A DNA stretch of 64,000 nucleotides, taken from positions 3,534,001 through 3,598,000 of the forward strand of contig JAGTWJ010000001.1 of NCBI GenBank assembly GCA_020064725.1, in the 5' to 3' direction. A program made the translations under genes and the position numbers. Below the pieces are notes generated by a model. It was not told the origin of the DNA, searched no databases, and was given only the letters and a program-made list of their open reading frames with translations. The stretch comes from Drechslerella dactyloides (lineage: Eukaryota; Ascomycota; Orbiliomycetes; Orbiliales; Orbiliaceae). Numbering within the stretch: the first letter of the stretch is position 1; every line of letters begins with the position of its first letter. Shown here piece by piece: positions 56,981 to 64,000 of this stretch.

Positions 56981-57649
56981 TAAGAGCTGGTCTACCGGTG
57001 GGAGGTGGTTAATTTCCTAGTCTCATGCTAACTATATCGATAGATGACGACGAATATATGTCGCAACGACGACCTTCATGCCAGCTCGCTGACAGATCAA
57101 CAGACGCAAGGCAGAATACGGACGAAGTGTTCAATGATATGCATAGGAATGAACAAATGGGACCAACAGCCAGCAGAGTACCATGCCAGTCTTCTTGTTT
57201 GAGAAGAAAATGATGAAGAGGCCCCAGAACATCTTTAGAGCACTACAGGTGGCTTGGACCAGCCCTAAGGGCAATATCCTAGTCCCTTCATATACACAGT
57301 CACGAGTCAATATTTCGCCGCTGGCCTAGCATGATCTGCTACTAGACTGGAAGAGGTGGTATGGATGAGTCGCTCGTGGGTGCATCACCAAACACAGCAT
57401 CAAGCACAGCGGCTGTTCGATCGAAACCCAAGCCACTTGGTTCCATGTGGCTGGGCCTGGTGTTGGTGCTACGCCTGGGTATACGCGTCTTAATGGTTGG
57501 CGATGCGGTTCATACTCACTGCAATGGATCACTCCCTCGGATTAGGGGATCCTGTGTGCTGCATAAACTTATGTGTTTTAATACTCCCATTGCTACTACT
57601 GAATGTTCCCTCCGAGATTCTTTCGGCCTACCACTTCAAAAGACCACCA

Positions 57650-57805
57650 TCCCTAACCCTCCTGCAAGCTGCAATCTGACATTCCCACCTTCTCTAGTAC
57701 TGGAGCTGTATGGTTGAGGGATCTGTAAATGTATTATTATTTACCCTTCCTGACCAAAAAGATGACAATCTCGGAGACCAAGCGGATGAGCGAAACCTAA
57801 CCCAA
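57650..57805 (+). repeat. Repeat copy 1, AT-shifted (RIP-like)
   Basis: About 150 bp clearly related to 60830-60985. Both contain CCTCCTGCAAG, CTGACATTCCCACC, TTTACCCTTCCTGACC and CAATCTCGGAGACCAAG. Most differences are C-to-T in this copy (for example GCACGGTCGAGGG in copy 2 is GTATGGTTGAGGG here), as expected for repeat-induced point mutation. One change turns a CGA codon into TGA. Confidence 0.7.
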
Positions 57806-60800
57806 ACACTTACGTCAGCATCATACAACAGAACAATCAGGTTCTAAGATATAGTCACAGGAGTAGTACTAAATATCTTTACTATTAACTATTTCTTTAT
57901 TACATTATTGTTTTTAAACATAGTTGATATATTACTACTCGTAATACATTTCAAACTCAGGGATAGTATATTTATTAATCTTAGACTTATATTAATCCCC
58001 GTAACGAATCGTATATAGACTAGTCGAGATATCGAGGCAATACACAGATGTCATGGGCGTAATAGGTACTAGCGTGTATACAGACTGATACTTAAATTGT
58101 TGCTTGGTTTCTAAATACACGATAGCGAACATGTATCAATCTTAAATAGACAATTGACAAGGAAATAAATCTGTGAACTGGACAGGAAATAAGTCCGAGC
58201 TGGACATGTGGTTATATAGAATGCTAGACTGGACAGCACATGTGTCTGTGCAGGCAAATATCCTTTGAGAACTTGCCTAGAGAACGAAGGTCTTTCTTAT
58301 GCGAACTCCCTTGGTAAAATAACATTCATACAATATAAATTTTTTGATTTAGTATTTAATTCTGAATTTTATATACTTGGAACGAGTGCTTGGGACGAGT
58401 GCACATCTTGGCAGATCTTGGCCATACATTTTGTACGGGAGTACGTTGGAACGAGCGCTTCGCAAATACAGATCCAGTAGGTTAGGTAAGGGGAAGATTA
58501 TATGTCCATCTAACTCACACACACAAAAAAAGCTCTATAATCATGAACTAGCTGCTGAACCAGGTGGAGCAGCTGAATGATGAGCTAGCATTGCTTCAGG
58601 GCGAGGGTTATCAGCAAAGGCAACAGATACAAAGTCTTCTGCTTCATTTTTTTTTTGGAGTAAAAGATAAGGTAATCCACTTGCGAGAGCTCATGTTTTG
58701 ATAATTACAAGACCTACCGTGGTATAGTAGCGTAGACAGCACAAAGGACGCCTCGAGTCATGAAATTAAACCTGCTTTGTTTTTTGGAAAATGACCTGAA
58801 ATCTTCCAGCATATATACAGGCTTGCACGCATTGAGAAAAAAAAAGGTCGATTCTACGGTTACATTTACCTTGAACAGGCCGTGTCCGGGATTTAATATA
58901 TATATTTGTATCTGCAGCCAAATATGAATAATAATAGTAGTATTTATCGTAGAATATCTGATTTGGCCCTATCTTATTCTGACGTGTATTCCCATATCCT
59001 TTCCACAACTGTACGGTGACCCGAACCAATAAAAGGTGGCACTCGGTTTTCCAAAGGCCTTTTCGATCATCCTAGCATAAACGGAACCTATTATAGAATA
59101 CATACTCTGCAATTCTCTTTAGTCGTCATCCGGGGTCCTAACTATTACCCCATCAAGGGCCTTCAGCTCTTCTAAAGCTGAGTCGCTGACTTCGGGTCTA
59201 TTTGACATTCCACCCATCAGAAAACTCGTAAAGGCCGCCAGGATATAGGATGGGAAGTTAATATATAATTTGGACCTACCCAACGATAAATGGAGGGAGG
59301 GATTTCGTGGCCGGATACTCAGATGTTCCAGTATCCTTCTCTAGAATTGCGTCGACCCTTGCGTATTGCTAAAGTTTAAGCAAACCCATATCGAACAACA
59401 ATTTTCGGGGTTCTTACTTTTCCCGATTATCCTCCCATTCTTCAGGACCTTGGAAAGAAATCTAATCCACAAAGAAATTGTTAAATCAATGTTCTGACTT
59501 TTTTAATCGTAGCGTCGGAGACGAGACTTCGGAGGCTTGTGAACAAACAAGAATCACAACTTACTACAATTCTGGTTGGCATTTCGAAGCTGAAAGCTGA
59601 AAGCTGTACTGTTAAAATATAGCTTGGTAGTGCAGATTCAATGATATAAGGGTAGCTATATGAAGCTTTGTGACACTTCAGATAAATACGAAAAGCTTCA
59701 ATAGATAATTTCAGCTTAATATATACACATTTTCCCCCACAGTGACGTCACAGCATGAGATTTCGAAATACTTCCAACAATCACAAAATTTAAAATCAAC
59801 GTTTCCTAACCAGAAACGAGATTTCTGTTCACCAAAAGATCTATACCGCTTCGATCGAAAAAATTCCGATGTGGGGCTGCGCCTTTCTGAATTAGGTAGA
59901 TGAAAGCGATGCTTCCGGAAGATCCGGTCTCCGAGATCAGCACCGCGGCATGATCGCATCACTCTGAATGCACCCTCAAAGAGTGATCCCCAGTTTCTCC
60001 AACCTTTTAGTCCGCATGAGAATTATCGTCAGTACGCCAATCCCTCGATTTAGGCCGGGGAAACTCGCCGAATTGTTTCCGTCGTGCCGCTTTCCAAGAA
60101 CCAGCTTCGGCACTCTATGGCATATGTCATTCCTGTCATCATTTGCGCCAGGAGACGTGTTGGCAGCGCGGCGCTTTAAGGACTCGGCCTGTGCCACCCC
60201 GCAGAACATCTTCTAAAAGGCCAGTGGAGAAGTTCCCGAGTCCTTGGCCGCCCTTTTCCGTGGTTTCCATCATTTCAGAGACTTTAGCTGTCGCCTAACG
60301 GACTAGTTGTTCAGTGGTGAAATATGTCCCTCTTCTGGAGACAAGATTCGAGGAGTACTAAGTCTCGAGTCGTGATAAAGCAGTGGAGTGCGAGAAAGAC
60401 GGTAAATAAGTGATGAGTCGAGACTGTGATATCGCATCCGATTCCCTTCAAGGTCTGGATACAACACATTTCGATAAGATTGGTCCCACCGAATGCGAGA
60501 TGAAGTCCTCTGTATTCATCGCATATGAGTACCACCGCAGCAGCAGCCAGCTCCATCGCCAAACCAGACTTATGGTCAATAGAATCAGCAATTTCATATT
60601 ATCGTTTGGGAAATAATATCGCTCCAACAATCTGTGGAGTGACCATGCATGAGGGGGCACGCTCAGCTGGGCCTAGGCCTGCGTTTGCAATTCTTTCACC
60701 GCATATCGATATATCTCACAAGTTTTCTCTGGTTGAATGATACAGCAGCGCTCAAACTCTTCCATATTGTAATATCTGGGCTGTTTCTACCCTCGGCTTA

Positions 60801-60829
60801 CCTCACACTCACCATCACCTGCTGCAGAC

Positions 60830-60985
60830 CCGCAGGGACCCCTCCTGCAAGTTGCGATCTGACATTCCCACCATTTACAGCACTGGAGCTGCACGGTCGA
60901 GGGACCGATGAACACATCACCATTTACCCTTCCTGACCGAAGAGACGACAATCTCGGAGACCAAGCGGATGAGCCGGCGTCACGA
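60830..60985 (+). repeat. Repeat copy 2, less mutated
   Basis: Partner of 57650-57805, in direct orientation about 3.2 kb apart. It keeps CpA and CpG positions that are TpA or TpG in copy 1. A short open reading (PPASCDLTFPPFTALELHG) crosses it, and copy 1 shares its start (PPASCNLTFPP). The parent element is not identified. Confidence 0.7.
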
Positions 60986-62696
60986 CTACTGCTCAGGACC
61001 AGCGAGACTCCCGAATCCACAGAGACGCTGCGACTGGTGCCACAGCCCTGCACTTTGGAAACAGACAAGGATTACCTTGCTAGATGCGGCAATGTTGCGA
61101 TCCTTCAAACGACAGAGCATGTCGACGGGACAATGAACGAACGTCAATTTTTGCGTTGGTTATTTATCGCGTATCCACACTCATTGAAGCTTACTATTCC
61201 GATAAAGTCTTGGACAATCTCTCCTTTCTTTCAGTTAGATAGATAGAGAGCTAGTCTAGTTATATTATCATCATCATCAATCCAATCTTCCGTCTAAGGC
61301 CAGCTATTTGTTCCCTACGTAGGTTCTGTATCGCGTATATATCGTCAGAGCACACATCGTACCTGTACCTGTATCGTATCGCCCGAATCCATACGCAACT
61401 AAACGGTGCGGTAAATTTTTTGTGAATTATTCTTATCTTTTCTGTAGACCGGCCGGTCACATCCAGATTAGAGCACCTTCTCGCCTCTATCTGCACGAGT
61501 TTCGATAGGTTGGAATGATCGAAAGTGGTATTATGTGTGTTGCATATAATATAATCTTATCTGATCGATCGCACGAGAAAGCTTTGGCACAAGCTTTCGA
61601 TGTCCCCTCGATCTCTGGGCAGCGGGGCCCGCATATTGAGCTAGTAGCGTAATTTTGCCTGTCAAGCTACGTACGATACTATGCTTTCTTCGGTGATATT
61701 GTACGGCATCGTGTTTGCGGTTCCGTCCATCCGATCTCTGGCGAACGGAGCTTCAGGTAACGTTACGGGCGTGGGGGATTGCCAAGCACCTGCTCCTTGC
61801 GGCGAGAGGTGCAACGCTACCCGTTGGTAACCCGCCCTGTTCCCACGGATATAACTCTCCTCACTCCGCGCGAGTCGTGAACACACTCGTTCGACGGATC
61901 AGATGTGATCAGTATCAAGGACTTGAGGTAGTGAGAGGGAGTGGTGAAGGGCTGTCAGCAAGTCTCAGCCGCGGATGGAATTGGAATGCGCGGACTCAGC
62001 CTCAGTTAGCGAGGGAGTGGAGGAGGAGGAAAGAGGCTGCGGAGTCGAGTGGGATTACCCGGTGAGCAGGACTTGTAAACTCGGTTGGCATGCGCTTCCT
62101 GCCGGGTCAGAATTAGCAGCGTCAGCCGGCTTCATGCAGTTACTTACACCGTGCTGTTATAATATAATCCCCGAGTCCGAACTCTTGTCGTGAACGGGGT
62201 GAACGGTCTTTGATGAGTGTATTGTATGTTTGTGTTTAGGGACAAGTTGGAACCGCTGGTGGGATTTGCTCATTTGCCTGCTCGCGGGTTACTTTGCAAG
62301 CTTTGTTAATTTTCGCCGTCGCAAATTGCTGCACGACTGTAGTTACCTTGTAGCCGCAATTGCTCCATCCAACTGTCGATAGAAACGGACTAACCGCTTG
62401 CGCTTTGTCAGCGCTGCTTTCCTTTCTTTCTTTCTCTCTCGTCTTCCACTCTCCTCCGAACACTCGACTTACGATACGCAACCGACCGTTCTACGATACC
62501 TGCTCGCTCGCATACTCCTATCTCTATACCCGGTAACAGGCAGCGGGCGCCCCTTAGAAGTTTCGCCTCCTTACGACCATCCGCGCGACGATGACATGAC
62601 CCGCCTCCGCTGACGCCATAGCTACTTACATCCCACATTCATCCGTCCGTACATCGATACATCCGTCCACCGAAAGTTACGCACGACGCAACAAGC

Positions 62697-63341
62697 ATGC
62701 TCTCCTCCTTCGCCATCCTCCTCATCACCATCGCCGGCGCCGCCATCGCCGGCTGCCTCGTCTGGATCGTCCACCTGAACCTCCGCGCCCGGCGACTGGG
62801 ACTGCCGTCCCCCACCTTTCTCTCCTACTTCCGCCCGCCCTCGTCGAACCCCGTATACCAGGCCACGGGCCACCGGTCGCAACCGAAGGCGAAAGGCGGC
62901 TTTTTAGGCTTATTCGGCCGTAAGGGCAGCACGAGGGGTGAATTCGGACCGCTGGGCGATGATAGCGGCGCGTGGGATTCACGGGGGTATGGGTACTACG
63001 AGGAGGACGCGGAGATGGGGCTGCGCGTCGACACCGCCGCTGCGAACGCCGGCCGCCATCAAACTGCCCACAACAATAAGAGCAGCAGCAAGAATAAGAA
63101 TAAGGGGGGTACGAGGGGAGGGTGGGAGGAGGAGGATGTGGGGGATAGTCCGCCGCGGGGAAGGAGCCGGAGTCGGAGTCCGCGGCCGGGGTATAGCGTT
63201 GCCGCGAACCGCGGGCCGAAGAACGGGTCGGCGGTGACGGGGAACGGGAACGGGAATGGGAATCCGTTTGGTGATGAGAATCGGGTGAGGAAGAGTACGG
63301 ATACCGGCCGCAGCAGCGTCTTCACCGAGGAGGCCTTCTAA
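62697..63341 (+). CDS. Single-pass membrane protein, 'acid phosphatase-like' annotation family
   Basis: An intronless 214-codon frame. An N-terminal membrane helix (residues 3-25, FAILLITIAGAAIAGCLVWIV) is followed by a basic HLNLRARRLGLPSPTFLSYF motif. Similar fungal proteins with this RARRLGLP motif are often named acid phosphatase-like, although no phosphatase catalytic motif is visible here, so the name should not be read as function. The middle part has GGFLGLFGRKG and GAWDSRGYGYYEEDAEMGL. The C-terminal half is disordered, with SR-like runs (RGRSRSRSPRPG) and a Gly-Asn repeat (NGNGNGNPFGDEN). The ATG at 62697 follows a long pyrimidine-rich leader without competing in-frame ATG. Probably a secretory-pathway membrane protein. 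Confidence 0.75.
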   Translation: MLSSFAILLITIAGAAIAGCLVWIVHLNLRARRLGLPSPTFLSYFRPPSSNPVYQATGHRSQPKAKGGFLGLFGRKGSTRGEFGPLGDDSGAWDSRGYGYYEEDAEMGLRVDTAAANAGRHQTAHNNKSSSKNKNKGGTRGGWEEEDVGDSPPRGRSRSRSPRPGYSVAANRGPKNGSAVTGNGNGNGNPFGDENRVRKSTDTGRSSVFTEEAF

Positions 63342-64000
63342 ATCCGGCTACGACTGGAGGGTGGATGAGTATATATGGGGGGTCGAGAGGTATATGCGAT
63401 ATACATAAATATTATACGGTCGTTCGTTCGTTCGAGAGGTGATATGTTTGGATGGAATACAGTGGTGGAAAAGTTGTATTTGGCTTCGGGGTGTATGTAT
63501 GCGTGCGTGCATTCATACGTACATTCGTCCTTCCTTCTCTTTTCGACTTTTCTCCCTTCCTTCGTTTGGTTGGTTGGTTGGGTTTGGGATGAGTTTTATC
63601 TATCTTTATTTATACTGTTCTGTTTATATTTTTGCGGGATCGTGGTTGGTGGTGTATCGTTCATATTTGCATTGGATGTTGATTAGCATGTTTGGAATCG
63701 AATTTGTTGATGATATCACACACCTCTCTCGCGATCTCGTTCGATCACTGATAGGAGGTTATCGACCAGCTGGTATGACGGCATATCGTGATGGATATAG
63801 AACGTCGAAGAGTGAGGGGGTGTGGCTGGAATGCTGTGCTGTTGAATGTTGAAACACCGCCACAGCATCACGAAGAAGTGTCGATGGGCTTCCAAGCTGC
63901 CTCCACCGCCACAGCAGTCACATAATTATCAGAAAGTCAGCCACAGCAGTCACAGCTGCATGCTCACCAGCAACAGTAATGATGTTGTATAAACTGTGTG
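63342..64000. other. 3' region with short simple repeats
   Basis: Downstream of the last gene. It has a CGTT tetranucleotide run (about 63419-63433), a GGTT run (about 63568-63582) and three copies of a CCACAGCA word (63859, 63908 and 63940 regions). Open frames here arise from the T-rich composition and are not called. Confidence 0.45.

Larger units (their letters stand above)
56021..62696. other. Gene-poor, repeat-bearing tract
   Basis: 6.7 kb without a gene I can model fully. 56160-56980 has debris of a Cys/Ser/Thr-rich membrane protein (separate entry). 57650-57800 and 60830-60980 are diverged copies of one sequence (separate entries). 57800-58560 and 58890-59760 are strongly AT-rich. 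Near 58551-58640 a short Gln/Leu-rich coiled-coil-like reading (LNQVEQLNDELALLQGEG) looks like a remnant. 61250-62690 shows only short open frames. This is the most repeat-like part of the window. Confidence 0.45.

Noticed and set aside
58500..59030. Poly-T and poly-A runs (near 58645 and 58840) considered as retroelement tails.
   Set aside because: No reverse transcriptase, LTR or target-site duplication was visible. They sit in generally AT-rich DNA.
60908..61246. A 112-codon plus-strand open frame overlapping repeat copy 2.
   Set aside because: It begins within the repeat, has no recognisable domain and no splice partners, so coding is not supported.

Overview
The window is nuclear DNA of a filamentous ascomycete (Pezizomycotina-like). 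Genes are dense and on both strands. They carry short GT-AG introns, mostly 40-150 nt, with CTAAC-type branch sites. The gene set is typical of a mould: a cellulose-active AA9 monooxygenase with a CBM1, a secreted GMC oxidase, a GH128, a GH47 mannosidase, an OPT transporter and an F-box protein. One repeat pair shows C-to-T decay that looks like repeat-induced point mutation. All exon structures were worked out by eye from splice consensus and reading frame. Where two solutions exist, the entry says so.

Layout. 0-1 kb: 3' part of a GH128 glucanase-like gene (+). 1.4-11 kb: six consecutive minus-strand genes of unknown function, five with one or more membrane segments. 12.3-14.1 kb: four-exon F-box gene (+). 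15.0 kb: tiny secreted cysteine peptide (+). 15.8-16.8 kb: AA9-CBM1 lytic polysaccharide monooxygenase (-). 16.8-20.4 kb: no gene seen. 20.4-22.8 kb: nine-exon glucose-oxidase-like GMC oxidoreductase (-). 24.5-27.7 kb: a basic, probably nuclear protein and two small coiled-coil proteins (all -).

28.2-47.4 kb is the most unusual part. Two divergent Hsp70-like ATPase genes (HSPA12-like) share the same seven-exon structure. Each is flanked by members of one family of coiled-coil proteins with a shared C-terminal domain (called CC1-CC4 here). The order is CC1(-) HSP-A(+) CC2(+) GH47(-) CC3(-) HSP-B(-) CC4(+), so two CC-Hsp70-CC triads lie in mirror orientation around a GH47 mannosidase. HSP-A appears to carry a two-base CT-repeat insertion that breaks its spliced frame. 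CC4 has a four-cysteine, zinc-finger-like N-terminus. I infer, without proof, that the ATPases and the CC proteins act together.

47.4-64 kb: a proline/serine/arginine-rich single-pass protein (-), a six-exon OPT oligopeptide transporter (-), one unknown protein (+), a gene-poor and partly AT-rich tract at 56-62.7 kb with a RIP-like repeat pair and gene debris, and a membrane-anchored protein of the kind fungal annotations call acid phosphatase-like (+).
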